37,626 bases of DNA from Tabrizicola sp. GTDB taxonomy: Bacteria; Pseudomonadota; Alphaproteobacteria; Rhodobacterales; Rhodobacteraceae. The DNA is taken from contig NZ_JAEULO010000020.1 of NCBI RefSeq assembly GCF_016793705.1, positions 1 to 37,626 on the forward strand. Reading direction: 5' to 3'. The position numbers and the translations under genes were made by a program. Position 1 is the first letter of the stretch. Every line of letters begins with the position of its first letter. The notes under the pieces were generated by a model that searched no databases, had not been told where the DNA came from, and worked only from the letters and a program-made list of their open reading frames with translations. This document shows, in pieces, positions 24,301-31,635 of this stretch.

Positions 24301-24489
24301 GCCATCGTCTATGGGCTGGCTTTTGCCACCGTGCTGACCCTGATCATCATCCCCTCGATGCTGATGCTGGTGACGCGGGCCGACAACCCGAAGCCCTGGT
24401 TCTGGCAGCGGGCGAAGCGGCGGGAATGGTATGCGAAGTTCCGCCCCGAGAAGCTGCGGGGCCGGAGCAGGGCGCAACCGGCGGAGTAG
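21340..24489 (+). CDS. RND family efflux permease
   Basis: The 1049-residue inner-membrane pump has the AcrB/MdtB-type fold. TM1 is LTISVLLFLMLAGTMAYISIP. A large periplasmic loop begins EAEPDIQIPQIYVSMHYDGISPEDSE, close to the conserved P-G-A-S/DP pattern. The central TM block (about 335-480) contains the proton-relay motif GMLVDDAIIVTEF. After the second periplasmic loop (about 540-855), the last TM block has GVVVNNNIVLIDTYD and TAMTAILGVLPIAFG. It is driven by proton antiport and co-translated with the adaptor. The sequence resembles the AcrB/CusA-like group that uses IPKEAEPDI in place of PxxxxPxI; hydrophobic-drug export is probable, though the substrate is unproven. Confidence 0.93.
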   Translation: MRIVETAIANARLTISVLLFLMLAGTMAYISIPKEAEPDIQIPQIYVSMHYDGISPEDSERLLLRPMETSLKSITGIKKMSSTAYQNGGYVLLEFQAGADLKKALDDVRNKVDMARPELPDGADEPTVNEVNLSEFPILVITLSGNVPERVLAKAGRELRDRIEELPPVLNAELQGVRDDLVEVVIDPGKLATYGLRPDLLIAGFAAGNQLVAAGALQGAEGRYAIKVPSLLETIEDVANLPVVSTGTATVRVRDIADILPTMKEPETVTRLDGQPAIAIEVSKRTGANLIETVDQVKAVTEAFKQYLPEGTEVSFSQDKSKDIRQLLFDLQNSVLTAVILVFIVILYALSVRASLLIGLAIPASFLMGMLSLSLMGYTVNIVVLFSLILAVGMLVDDAIIVTEFAERRMSEGMEKREAFAMASHRMTGPVVAATMTRVAAFSPLLFWPGIVGEFMKYLPITLIVTLSASLVYALIFVPTLGAIIAKPFKHPPEHKDGAYMWLVGKAVRHPVIMLFLAIGLLFAVPFAYAKYGKGMIFFPDVEPEFGLLYVKARGNLSIAEKDALVAQAEKRILGWPGVETVYTRTGAGGGQGNEVDADVIGTIQYEFVDWRERKNANAILADLRQAMVGIPGVDIQVSVPQAGPPTGKAIQVQLSAEDPTHLNEVALEVAARLAQIPDVIDISNGLPPPGVDWELQVDRAAASRYGIAPSTVGGMVQLVTSGLKLSDYRPAGADDAVDIVLRLPADQRTISALDQLRIQTAEGSVPISNFVTRTAAPTTGNLTRLDGARTVTVQAGIREGVQADAIYAQITKEMDAAGLDKIGVRWKLAGEDEEQAAAGAFLSKAFAAAVFLIFIVLLAQFNNFTSVWLVLSAVIMSTIGVLLGLMIMAQPFTMVMTGIGIIALAGVVVNNNIVLIDTYDSLRREGRPKIEAILQTCRERARPVVLTAMTAILGVLPIAFGLNMEILNHEVTIGAPSTQWWIALSSAIVYGLAFATVLTLIIIPSMLMLVTRADNPKPWFWQRAKRREWYAKFRPEKLRGRSRAQPAE

Positions 24490-24493
24490 GGCA

Positions 24494-24513
24494 AGGGCGG
24501 GTTTGCCCGCCCT
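24494..24513 (+). terminator. Hairpin after the RND operon
   Basis: AGGGCGGG and CCCGCCCT form an eight-base-pair stem around TTTG, five bases after the RND pump stop. No U-tract follows, so it may be a Rho-dependent or stabilising 3' structure. Confidence 0.5.
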
Positions 24514-24522
24514 GTAACACCT

Positions 24523-24593
24523 GTCATCCCCGCGAAAGCGGGGACCCAAGGAGACGAAACTCGAAGATGGATCCCCGCTTTCGCGGGGATGAC
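24523..24593. repeat. REP-like inverted pair (GTCATCCCCGCGAAAGCGGGG)
   Basis: Unit 1 on the plus strand (24523-24548) begins GTCATCCCCGCGAAAGCGGG and ends GACCCA. Unit 2 (24568-24593, minus) is identical except for ATCCA at its end. The two are inverted and separated by 19 bp. Each unit is itself palindromic (CCCCGC GAAA GCGGGG). This consensus is a well-known dispersed REP-like element in many proteobacteria, sometimes mobilised by a REP-associated transposase; none is visible here. Confidence 0.75.
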
Positions 24594-24620
24594 TGGTATA
24601 TGGCTTCTGTCAATCGGCGG

Positions 24621-24650
24621 AAAATGAAAAGGGGCGGTCAGAACCGCCCC
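24621..24650 (-). terminator. Rho-independent terminator of the tRNA-Ala gene
   Basis: On the minus strand GGGGCGGT pairs with ACCGCCCC around TCTG, followed by TTTTCATTTT. It lies 17 bp after the tRNA 3' end in the transcribed direction. The GC-rich stem with a T-tract is classical. Confidence 0.8.
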
Positions 24651-24666
24651 GCATTCAGTCTCTCTT

Positions 24667-24742
<76 letters not shown>

Positions 24743-24847
24743 ACCGGAGAGAAGCATCACGCCGTTTCCGCCGCGATGCCGGGTATCTAGGCCAGGTCGC
24801 CGGGGGGTGCAAGGGGGAAAATCGCCCCTATCCTCCGACGCTTGGCC

Positions 24848-25183
24848 TCAGACTTCTTCCTCGTCGCCAGGCACGTCGGCCAGGTCGTCGAGCGAGACGT
24901 TGTCGTCGGCGTCGTCTTCCAGAAGATCGTCGTCCATCTCGTTGTCGTCGGCCGCCGCGCCTTCCAGAAGCGCGTCTTCGTTTTCCAGGTCCTCGACCAG
25001 GACGTCATCGTCCTTGTCGGGCACGGCGCGCGAGATGACCGAGGCAGCCATCTTGCGGCGGACGGATTCGATGTCCACGACCTCGCCCGTGTAGGGGCTG
25101 ACGATCGGGGTTTTGTTGAGGTCGTAGAAGCGCTTGCCGGTCGTCGGGCAGATACGCTTGGTGCCCCATTCTGCTTTGGGCAT
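24848..25183 (-). CDS. FYDLN-acid family protein (TIGR02300-like)
   Basis: The 111-residue protein starts at ATG 25183 after AAGGGATCACC. The N-terminal domain (MPKAEWGTKRICPTTGKRFYDLNK) shows the family's FYDLNK core (19-24) with C12, followed by PIVSPYTGE. The rest (about 55-111) is extremely acidic, rich in Asp, Glu and Leu (DDDLLEDDADDN, DEEEV). The family is widespread in alphaproteobacteria and its function is unknown; an acidic tail might bind basic partners such as RNA-binding proteins. Length is typical. The gene is divergent from the YgjP-like metalloprotease. Confidence 0.85.
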   Translation of the reverse strand: MPKAEWGTKRICPTTGKRFYDLNKTPIVSPYTGEVVDIESVRRKMAASVISRAVPDKDDDVLVEDLENEDALLEGAAADDNEMDDDLLEDDADDNVSLDDLADVPGDEEEV

Positions 25184-25306
25184 GGTGATCCCTTCGGGTG
25201 GTGGAAGCCGGGAAAGCTGCCGCTTGCCACAGGCGCGGGCGACTGTCAAAGCCTTTTGTGTGGCCGGGGAAATGGCTATGGTCAGCCTGCGATTCAAGGG
25301 GATTTC

Positions 25307-25999
25307 ATGCCGGTTCTTCCAGGGACGCCACCGGTCGAGGTGTATCTTAGACGGTCCTCCCGCGCCCGGCGGTTCTCGCTGCGAGTCTCGCGGCTGGACG
25401 GCAAGGTCACGCTGTCGATGCCCTTGCGCGCGCGGGAGGGCGAGGCGCTGGCCTTTCTGAAGGGCAACGAGGATTGGCTGCGCCAGACCCTGTCGGCGAT
25501 GCCCGCCCAAGCCCTGCGGGCGGTCAGCCACGGTGCGGTGATCCCGGTCGAGGGGCGAGATCTGGTGCTGACCCCCGCCACCGGCCGCGGGGTGCGGGTC
25601 GAGGGCGACCTGCTGCTGGTGCCCGGCGATCCGGCGACCGTCGGTCCCAAGGTCGCTGCCTGGCTGAAGGTGCTGGCCCGCGACCGGCTCGCCACCGCCT
25701 CCACCCGCCATGCCGGGCTGGTGGGCCGCCGCTATACCTCGCTCGCCATCCGCGACACCCGGTCCCGCTGGGGTTCCTGTTCCCCAGACGGGCGGCTGAT
25801 GTATTCCTGGCGGCTGATCCTCGCCCCGCCGCCGGTGCTGGACTATGTGGCGGCGCATGAGGTGGCGCATCTGGTGGAGCTGAACCATTCCCCGGCCTAT
25901 TGGCGGGTGGTGACCGGCATCTGCCCGGACTGGAAGCGGCACCGGGACTGGCTGAAGGCGAACGGCCAGACCCTGCACGCCTTTCGCTTTCAGGATTGA
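25307..25999 (+). CDS. YgjP-like (DUF45/M48-related) zinc metalloprotease
   Basis: The 230-residue protein starts at ATG 25307 with AAGGGG five bases upstream. The N-terminal part is beta-rich (VYLRRSSRARRFSLRVSRLDGKVTL), then comes the signature TRSRWGSCSPDGRLMYSWRLILAPP (about 151-175). The zinc site HEVAH (184-188) is followed by H194 in LVELNHSPAYWRVV. This arrangement is diagnostic for the YgjP/SprT-like DUF45 family. No signal peptide or membrane helix is seen, so it is probably cytoplasmic. Its physiological substrate is not known. It is followed closely by a GntR regulator on the same strand (33 bp). Confidence 0.85.
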   Translation: MPVLPGTPPVEVYLRRSSRARRFSLRVSRLDGKVTLSMPLRAREGEALAFLKGNEDWLRQTLSAMPAQALRAVSHGAVIPVEGRDLVLTPATGRGVRVEGDLLLVPGDPATVGPKVAAWLKVLARDRLATASTRHAGLVGRRYTSLAIRDTRSRWGSCSPDGRLMYSWRLILAPPPVLDYVAAHEVAHLVELNHSPAYWRVVTGICPDWKRHRDWLKANGQTLHAFRFQD

Positions 26000-26032
26000 C
26001 CCCTGCCGGGCCGGGGTGTTTCCCTGACGCCC

Positions 26033-26680
26033 ATGCTGACCCCGCGCCCCCCCGACCCCAACGCCGCCGCGCATGAGCGGCTTTACCGGGCGCTCCGCCA
26101 GCAGGTCATGCATGGCGAGCTGGACCCCGGCCAGTCGCTGACGCTGCGAGGGCTGGGCAAGCAGTTTGGCGTCTCGATGACCCCCGCGCGCGAGGCGGTG
26201 CGGCGGCTGGTGGCGGAGGGGGCGCTGACCTTGTCCTCCTCGGGCCGGATTTCGACGCCGGAGCTGACCCCCGAGCGGATCGAGGAGCTGGCGGCGATCC
26301 GGGCGCTTCTGGAGCCGGAGATGGCGGCCCGCGCGCTGCCGCGCGCCCATTTCGCGCTGATCGAACGGCTGACGGCGATCAACCTGATGAACGGCGAGGC
26401 GGCGGTGCGGGGGGATGCGGTCACCTATGTCCGCACCAACCTGGAGTTCCACCGGACGCTCTATCTGCGGGCCCAGACCCCGGCGATGCTGGCGATGTGC
26501 GAGACGGTCTGGCTGCAGCTGGGGCCGACGATGCGGGCGGTCTATGCAAAGGTGAAGCGGAGGGAGCCTCCGACCCACCACCGGATGATCCTCGCCGCCC
26601 TGAAGGCCGGGGACGAGCCGGGGCTGCGGCTGGCGGTCAGGACCGACGTGACCCAAGGGCTGCGGCATCTGGCGGGGTGA
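26033..26680 (+). CDS. GntR family transcriptional regulator, FCD subfamily
   Basis: The 215-residue protein has an N-terminal winged helix-turn-helix (about 12-75; LYRALRQQVMHGELDPGQSL, FGVSMTPAREAVRRLVAEGAL) and a C-terminal FCD domain (from about 85). The FCD has the characteristic NLEFHRTLY and THHRMILAALKAGD segments, whose histidines belong to the metal or ligand pocket. The ligand and targets are unknown, and the downstream lipoprotein does not obviously form a regulon with it. A hairpin with five Ts follows the stop, so it probably ends transcription. It is a distinct regulator from the one at 8017, with different linker and effector sequences. Confidence 0.88.
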   Translation: MLTPRPPDPNAAAHERLYRALRQQVMHGELDPGQSLTLRGLGKQFGVSMTPAREAVRRLVAEGALTLSSSGRISTPELTPERIEELAAIRALLEPEMAARALPRAHFALIERLTAINLMNGEAAVRGDAVTYVRTNLEFHRTLYLRAQTPAMLAMCETVWLQLGPTMRAVYAKVKRREPPTHHRMILAALKAGDEPGLRLAVRTDVTQGLRHLAG

Positions 26681-26682
26681 GG

Positions 26683-26704
26683 TGTCCACGGTGGACAGAT
26701 TTTT
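26683..26704 (+). terminator. Rho-independent terminator after the GntR gene
   Basis: TGTCCACGGTGGACA (26683-26697) folds as a stem with a small loop and is followed by GA and TTTTT. It starts 2 bp after the stop and lies before the lipoprotein start. The symmetric core could also be an operator, but the T-tract favours termination. Confidence 0.6.
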
Positions 26705-26731
26705 CGATGCAGCAAAATCAAAGGGTTGATC

Positions 26732-27205
26732 GTGGGCGTTAGGGATTTGTTAGGAGTCGCAGCGTTTGCAAGCATGCTGTCTGGTTGTACTGTGGAAGGC
26801 GCCCTGCACGAGTACTTGTCAGAAGTCTTTCCGACGGGCACGGTTATTCAGATCACCGACACTTGCGGCGGCACGCTTGGACTAACACCAGCTGTAGCGG
26901 TTTTCGCAGTCAGCCTTTCCGCGGACGATCCTTCATATGAACTGCAGCGCTTTGCGACCGAACGTGGCCACTGGACCCGACAGGCGTCAATGCAAGAGTT
27001 CGCCCAAGATCACGATCAGACGGTGGGTATCTCGGCAACTGTGCTTGATGGTAAGGATTGCTTGGCTTCTCTTGGGAAGGAAGCCTTGCTGCATACAGAC
27101 CCTGCGATGCCCGGCCAGTATTTCCGATCAAATGACCAGACAGTCGTGATTGTGATACCGGATGATACCCCGGGCCAGGGCGTTCTATTCGTGCAGGGCC
27201 CATAG
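26732..27205 (+). CDS. Hypothetical lipoprotein of lower G+C content
   Basis: The protein has about 157 residues. GTG 26732 is chosen because AAGGG lies six bases upstream; TTG 26726 is an alternative. The N-terminus has a short hydrophobic signal (LLGVAAFASMLSGC) ending in a lipobox with Cys at residue 19, so it is a lipid-anchored periplasmic protein. The mature part has three further cysteines and no motif I recognise (VIQITDTCGGTLGLTPAVAVF, DHDQTVGISATVLDGKDC). Codon use and base composition are visibly less GC-rich than the surrounding genes, which suggests recent acquisition or weaker selection. The reading frame is intact, so it is probably expressed. No partner gene is evident. Confidence 0.65.
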   Translation: MGVRDLLGVAAFASMLSGCTVEGALHEYLSEVFPTGTVIQITDTCGGTLGLTPAVAVFAVSLSADDPSYELQRFATERGHWTRQASMQEFAQDHDQTVGISATVLDGKDCLASLGKEALLHTDPAMPGQYFRSNDQTVVIVIPDDTPGQGVLFVQGP

Positions 27206-27262
27206 GTCCATTCGGGACAAAATGGGTAGTCGATCCCCCGCGCGCAACGAGGGCTGTTCTAA

Positions 27263-27274
27263 CACCATATGGTG
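27263..27274. promoter_or_regulatory. Perfect 12-bp palindrome upstream of pirin
   Basis: CACCATATGGTG is a perfect palindrome 89-100 bp before the pirin ATG, in the gap after the lipoprotein. It could be an operator, but 12-bp palindromes are weak evidence. Confidence 0.25.
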
Positions 27275-27362
27275 CGCCCCCGCACAGATCGCCCTCGTAT
27301 TTGCATCTTGGCGCTGGGACGAGGTGGCCCCATCTTCTGCCCAACGCAATCAGGAGAGACCC

Positions 27363-28274
27363 ATGTCCATCCGTCCCGTTCTCGAAACCCGCCGCGCCCA
27401 GCCCGCTATCGAAGGCGCTGGCGTCCATCTGCACCGTGCCTTCGGGTTCCAGGACCCGACCGAGGCGGACCCGTTCCTGTTGTTCGACGATTTCCGCAAT
27501 GACCGGCCAAGCGACTATGCCGCCGGGTTCCCCTGGCACCCTCACCGGGGGATCGAGACGATCACCTATGTGCTGGCGGGGACGGTGGAGCATGGCGACA
27601 GCCTTGGCAACAAGGGCGTCCTTGGGCCGGGGTCGTTGCAGCTGATGACCGCCGGGCGGGGGATCCTGCACCAGGAGATGCCGAAGGGCGACGATCTGGG
27701 GCGGATGCATGGCTTCCAGCTGTGGGGCAACCTGCCGCGCGCGTTGAAGATGACCGCGCCGCGCTATCAGGACATGTCCGCCGAGGCGTTGCCGGAGCGG
27801 CATGAGGATGATGGCACCTCGATCCGGGTGGTGATCGGGGACTATCGCGGGGTGAAGAGCCCGGTCGATGGCATCGCGGCGGACCCGCAGTATCTGGACG
27901 TCTTCGTGCCTGCGGGCAAGCGGAAGACCTTCAAGGTGGATACCCGCCGCCAGGCCTTTGCCTATGTCTTCGAGGGCGCGGGCAGCTTCCGCGATGCGGC
28001 CCGGCCCGAGGGCGTGCTGCTGGAGAAGGAAGTGCAGGGCAAGGAGGTCAACATCCGCGACCTTTCCGGCAACCGGACGCTGGTCCGCTTCGGGGCGGGC
28101 GACGAGGTGGTGGTGACGGCGGGGCCGGAGGGGGTGCGGTTCCTGCTGGTCAGCGGTGCGCCGATCGAGGAGCCGGTGGCCTGGGCCGGGCCGATCGTGA
28201 TGAACAGCGAGGCGGAACTGCGGCAGGCGTTCACCGAACTGCGCAACGGGACCTTCATTCGCCCGGCGCATTGA
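27363..28274 (+). CDS. Pirin family protein
   Basis: The 303-residue protein has the bicupin pirin fold. The N-terminal cupin holds the metal site H59, H61 (WHPHRGIETITYVL), H103 and E105 (AGRGILHQEMP), and the signature GRMHGFQLWGNLP is typical. The C-terminal cupin (QYLDVFVPAGKRKTFKV, AYVFEGAGSF) has no metal ligands. Bacterial pirins are reported as quercetinases or as regulators of the pyruvate dehydrogenase step; which applies here is unknown. ATG 27363 follows AGGAGA. The gene is monocistronic and ends in a GC-rich hairpin. Confidence 0.9.
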   Translation: MSIRPVLETRRAQPAIEGAGVHLHRAFGFQDPTEADPFLLFDDFRNDRPSDYAAGFPWHPHRGIETITYVLAGTVEHGDSLGNKGVLGPGSLQLMTAGRGILHQEMPKGDDLGRMHGFQLWGNLPRALKMTAPRYQDMSAEALPERHEDDGTSIRVVIGDYRGVKSPVDGIAADPQYLDVFVPAGKRKTFKVDTRRQAFAYVFEGAGSFRDAARPEGVLLEKEVQGKEVNIRDLSGNRTLVRFGAGDEVVVTAGPEGVRFLLVSGAPIEEPVAWAGPIVMNSEAELRQAFTELRNGTFIRPAH

Positions 28275-28277
28275 TCC

Positions 28278-28309
28278 CCTCGGGCCGGCCCTGACCGGCG
28301 GGCCCGAGG
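28278..28309 (+). terminator. GC-rich hairpin terminator after pirin
   Basis: CCTCGGGCC (28278-28286) pairs with GGCCCGAGG (28301-28309), starting four bases after the stop. It is followed by CTTTCC rather than a clean T-tract, so termination efficiency is uncertain. Confidence 0.55.
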
Positions 28310-28378
28310 CTTTCCGGCGGGTTGCAACGCGGCCCGCGCCCGGGCAGAGTGCGCCCGCCTTCAGCCGCGGGAGCGCCG

Positions 28379-29125
28379 ATGTTTCTGAAACCCTCCGGGA
28401 TGCCCTATTACCGCTTCCTGTCGGCCCTGCACGAAACCTGCCTGTTCGACTGGTATCTCGAGGTCGGCTGCCGGGCGGGCAAGTCGTTCGCTCCAGTCCG
28501 GTCGAAGACGATCGCGGTCGACCCGTTCTTCCAGGCCGAGGTCAACATCATCGGCAGGAAGCCGGCCCTGCACGTCTTCCAGCAGACCAGCGACGATTTC
28601 TTCGCATCGGGCTTCCTGGCGCGGAACGGGATACGTCTGGGGCTGGCCTTCCTGGACGGGATGCACCTGTTCGAGTTCCTGTTGCGCGATCTCATCAACA
28701 CCGAAGCGGCGATGGACCCGGGCGGCGTGATCTTGCTGCATGACTGCGTGCCCTCCGGCACGGGCATGACGACGCGGGACCTCGACAACCTGCCGAAGCG
28801 GGCCTGGACGGGGGATGTCTGGAAGCTGATCCCGATCCTGCAAGCCTGGCGGCCGGACCTGCACTTGACCGTGCTGGACTGTCAGCCGACCGGCCTTGTG
28901 GCCGTCAGCGGGCTGAGCCCGGAAAACCGGGTGCTTTCGGCGAACTACGAGCGGATCGTCGGGGACTTCTCGGACATGACCATCGAGGCGTTCGGGGTGG
29001 AGCGCTTCTTCGCCTCGTTCCAGATGGCCTCCGGGCGGGCCGAGCGGCGGGCCGGTTTCCCGCTGTTCCGCGCGGCGAGCCTTGGCTTCGACCGGGCGCT
29101 GGAGCCGCGAGCGGTGACTCCCTAG
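28379..29125 (+). CDS. SAM-dependent methyltransferase-like protein (class I)
   Basis: The 248-residue protein starts at ATG 28379 after GGGAG. It shows the class I methyltransferase plan: motif I-like YLEVGCRAGKSFAP (about 26-39), an acidic residue ending the next strand (TIAVDPFF, D48), then GLAFLDGMHLFEFLLRDLINTEAAMDPGGVILLHDC. This resembles the Methyltransf_24 group, whose DGxH aspartate and histidine are typical. The substrate is unknown; small molecules or glycans are usual. The tail overlaps the 3' end of the convergent ABC permease by 4 bp. No cofactor-binding residue is obviously lost. Confidence 0.75.
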   Translation: MFLKPSGMPYYRFLSALHETCLFDWYLEVGCRAGKSFAPVRSKTIAVDPFFQAEVNIIGRKPALHVFQQTSDDFFASGFLARNGIRLGLAFLDGMHLFEFLLRDLINTEAAMDPGGVILLHDCVPSGTGMTTRDLDNLPKRAWTGDVWKLIPILQAWRPDLHLTVLDCQPTGLVAVSGLSPENRVLSANYERIVGDFSDMTIEAFGVERFFASFQMASGRAERRAGFPLFRAASLGFDRALEPRAVTP

Positions 29126-31635
29126 TCCTGCGTGCGCAGGATTCCCGCCGGGCGGGCGTTGAGCGGACGCAGCGCGAAGAAGAGCCCGGCGAGGAGGGTG
29201 GCGAGGATGCCGCCCAGGACGATGCCGAGGGCGGAGAGCGGTTCGAAGCGGTAGCCGGTGTCCATCACGAAGGTCATGACGGCCCAGCCGGAGAGGCCCC
29301 CGGCGATGACGGCGACCACGCCGGCGGCGGCGCCCATGAGCGCCGAGCGAAGGGCGAAGCTGGCGAGGATCTTGCCCCGCGTGGCGCCCAGCGTCTTCAG
29401 GATCGCGGATTCGTAGATCCGGGCGCGCTCGCCCGCCGCCGCCGCGCCGATCAGCACGACGAAGCCGGTGAGGAGCGTCCCGGCCGCGGCCCAGGCGGTG
29501 GCGGTGGCGATGGCCGACAGCGCCTCGGCCACGCGGTCCACCGTCTCGCGGATGCCGATGGCGGTGATGTTGGGCCAGGTCTTCGTCACCGCCTTCAGGA
29601 TTTCCGCTTCGGCCTCGGGCGGGGCGTAGACGGTGGCGATATGGCTGTGCGGCGCACCGGCCAGCGCCGAGGGGTTCAGCGTCATCACGAAGCCGATTCC
29701 GGCGTTTGAGAAGTCGACCTCGCGGAAGGAGGTGATCGTCGCGATCAGGTCGCGGCCGAGGATGTTGACGGTCATCGTGTCGCCGAGCTTCAGGCCGATT
29801 TCCTCGGCTTCCTTGGCGGCGAAGCTGATCTGGGGATCGCCGGTATAGTCCTCGGGCCAGAAGGTTCCGGCGGTGATGCGGGTCTTGGGGCCGGGGGTGG
29901 CGGCGTAGGTGATGCCGCGGTCGCCGCGGACGACCCAGTGGTCGCCTGCCACCTCGCGCGCGGGGCGGTCGTTGATCCGGGTGATCACGCCGCGCAGCAT
30001 GGGCGCGGTTTCCATCTCGGTGACGGCGGGGTTCGCTTTCATCAGCGCGAGGAAGGGGTCGATCTGGTCGGGCTGGATGTCGATGAAGAAGAAGGCCGGG
30101 GCGCGGCTCGGCAGGTCGGTGGCGATGGCCTGGCGCAGGTTCCAGTCGATCTGGCCAACGGCGGCGAGGACGGAGAGGCCGAGGCCGAGGGAGAGGATGA
30201 CGGAGGTGGCGTCGGACCTTGGCGCGCCGATGGCGGCCAGCGCGGCGCGGGTGGCGGGGCGGCCCCTTGCGAGTCGGCTGCGGGCGAGGCCTCTTGCGGC
30301 CTTGCGGAGTGCGAGGGCGGCCAGCGCAAGGATGAGAAGGGCGCCGAGGACGCCTCCGGCTGCGCCAAGGGCAAGCTCGGGGATGCCGGAGAGCCAGGTG
30401 GCGGCGCCGATCAGGGTGGCGGCGAGGAGGGCGAGAGCTGTCAGGTAGCGCTTCCTCGGCCAGGCGCGGGTGCCGGTGCCGCCGCGATACAGGGCGGCGG
30501 GGCGGATGCGTTCGGTCCGGGCGAGGGGGAGGAGGGTGAAGATGAGGGCGGAGAGGGTGCCGTAGAAGGCGGCTTCGAGGAGCGCCGTGGGGGCGAGGCG
30601 GATCTCGGCGGGGAAGGGGAGCGAGGCCTCGATCAGGGGGGCGGCGGCGAGGGGGATGACGGCCCCCAGGGCGAGGCCGATGGCGATGCCGAGGGCGGAG
30701 AGCAGCGCGGTCTGCCAGAGGTAGCTGCGGAAGATCAGGCCGCCTTCCGCGCCGAGGGTTTTCAGGGTGGCGATGGTGGCGGTCTTGCCGTCGAGGTAGG
30801 CGCGGATCGCGGCCTGGATGCCGACGCCGCCCACCGCCAGCCCGGCCAGGCCGACGAGGACGAGGAAGCTGCCGATGTTGGTCACGAAGCGCTCGATGCC
30901 GGGGGCGGCGTTGCGGCTGTCGGTCCAGCGCATGCCCTTGTCGCGGAAGGTTTTCTCGGCTTCGTCTTCGAGGCTTTGCAGGTCGGCCTCGGGGGGGAGG
31001 AGGAGGCGGTAGCGCGTTTCGTACATCGAGCCGGATGCGAGGAGGCCGGAGTTTGTCAGCGCGTCGGCGCGGACGACGGTGCGGGGGCCGAGGGTGAAGC
31101 CGGTGGAGGCGCTGTCGGGCTCGCGGGTCAGGGCGGCGGTGAGGCGGAAGGTTTGGGTGCCGAGGCGGAAGGTGTCGCCGAGGGCAAGGCCTAGGCGGTC
31201 GATCAGGACGGGGTCCATGATGGCGCCGGGGAGGCCGTTCTGGTCGGCGAGGGCTTCGCTGACGGATACGGCCGGGTCGAGCTGGGCGGTGCCGGTGAGG
31301 GGCCAGACGCTGTCGACCGCCTTCACTTGCGTGAGGGCCTGGTCGCCGTCGATGAGTGCCATGGAGCGGAAGTCGTAGACTTCGGAGACCTGGGTGGCGA
31401 TCCGGTCCATGTAAGCGCGTTCGTCAGCGTCGGCGCTGCGATAGGTGAAGCGCATCTCGGCATCGCCGCCGAGGATGACGGCGCCCTGATCGGTCAGGCC
31501 CTGCTGGATACCCGCGCGCAGGGTGCCCACGGCGGCGATGGCGGCGACGCCGAGGGCGAGGCAGGCGAGGAAGACGCGGAAGCCCCTGAGGCCGCCGCGC
31601 AGCTCGCGCCGGGCGATGGTGAGGGCAAGGCTCAT
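29122..31635 (-). CDS. ABC transporter permease (FtsX/YbbP-like)
   Basis: The 837-residue inner-membrane protein belongs to the FtsX-domain family. An N-terminal helix (LRGFRVFLACLALGVAAIAAVG) is followed by a periplasmic domain, a first FtsX block (about 250-375: SFLVLVGLAGLAVGGVGIQAAI, then ATLKTLGAEGGLIFRSYLWQTALLS), a middle helical segment, a second periplasmic domain and a C-terminal FtsX block (about 705-825: TGFVVLIGAAAAGERARIYESAILKTLGATRGKIL). Its ATG overlaps the stop of the ATPase gene (31632-31635), giving a YbbA/YbbP-type pair, next to a divergent TesA-like esterase as in E. coli. It probably extracts or moves a lipophilic substrate; the cargo is unproven. Confidence 0.88.
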   Translation of the reverse strand: MSLALTIARRELRGGLRGFRVFLACLALGVAAIAAVGTLRAGIQQGLTDQGAVILGGDAEMRFTYRSADADERAYMDRIATQVSEVYDFRSMALIDGDQALTQVKAVDSVWPLTGTAQLDPAVSVSEALADQNGLPGAIMDPVLIDRLGLALGDTFRLGTQTFRLTAALTREPDSASTGFTLGPRTVVRADALTNSGLLASGSMYETRYRLLLPPEADLQSLEDEAEKTFRDKGMRWTDSRNAAPGIERFVTNIGSFLVLVGLAGLAVGGVGIQAAIRAYLDGKTATIATLKTLGAEGGLIFRSYLWQTALLSALGIAIGLALGAVIPLAAAPLIEASLPFPAEIRLAPTALLEAAFYGTLSALIFTLLPLARTERIRPAALYRGGTGTRAWPRKRYLTALALLAATLIGAATWLSGIPELALGAAGGVLGALLILALAALALRKAARGLARSRLARGRPATRAALAAIGAPRSDATSVILSLGLGLSVLAAVGQIDWNLRQAIATDLPSRAPAFFFIDIQPDQIDPFLALMKANPAVTEMETAPMLRGVITRINDRPAREVAGDHWVVRGDRGITYAATPGPKTRITAGTFWPEDYTGDPQISFAAKEAEEIGLKLGDTMTVNILGRDLIATITSFREVDFSNAGIGFVMTLNPSALAGAPHSHIATVYAPPEAEAEILKAVTKTWPNITAIGIRETVDRVAEALSAIATATAWAAAGTLLTGFVVLIGAAAAGERARIYESAILKTLGATRGKILASFALRSALMGAAAGVVAVIAGGLSGWAVMTFVMDTGYRFEPLSALGIVLGGILATLLAGLFFALRPLNARPAGILRTQD

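Noticed and set aside
24842-25306. Upstream extension of the YgjP-like gene through the FYDLN-acid gene
   Set aside because: The open frame continues only as an antisense artefact; the family start and Shine-Dalgarno point to 25307.
29938-31194. Plus-strand frame very rich in Gly/Glu/Asp opposite the ABC permease
   Set aside because: Repetitive composition arises from the antisense of Ala/Leu codons of the permease; not a real glycine-rich protein.
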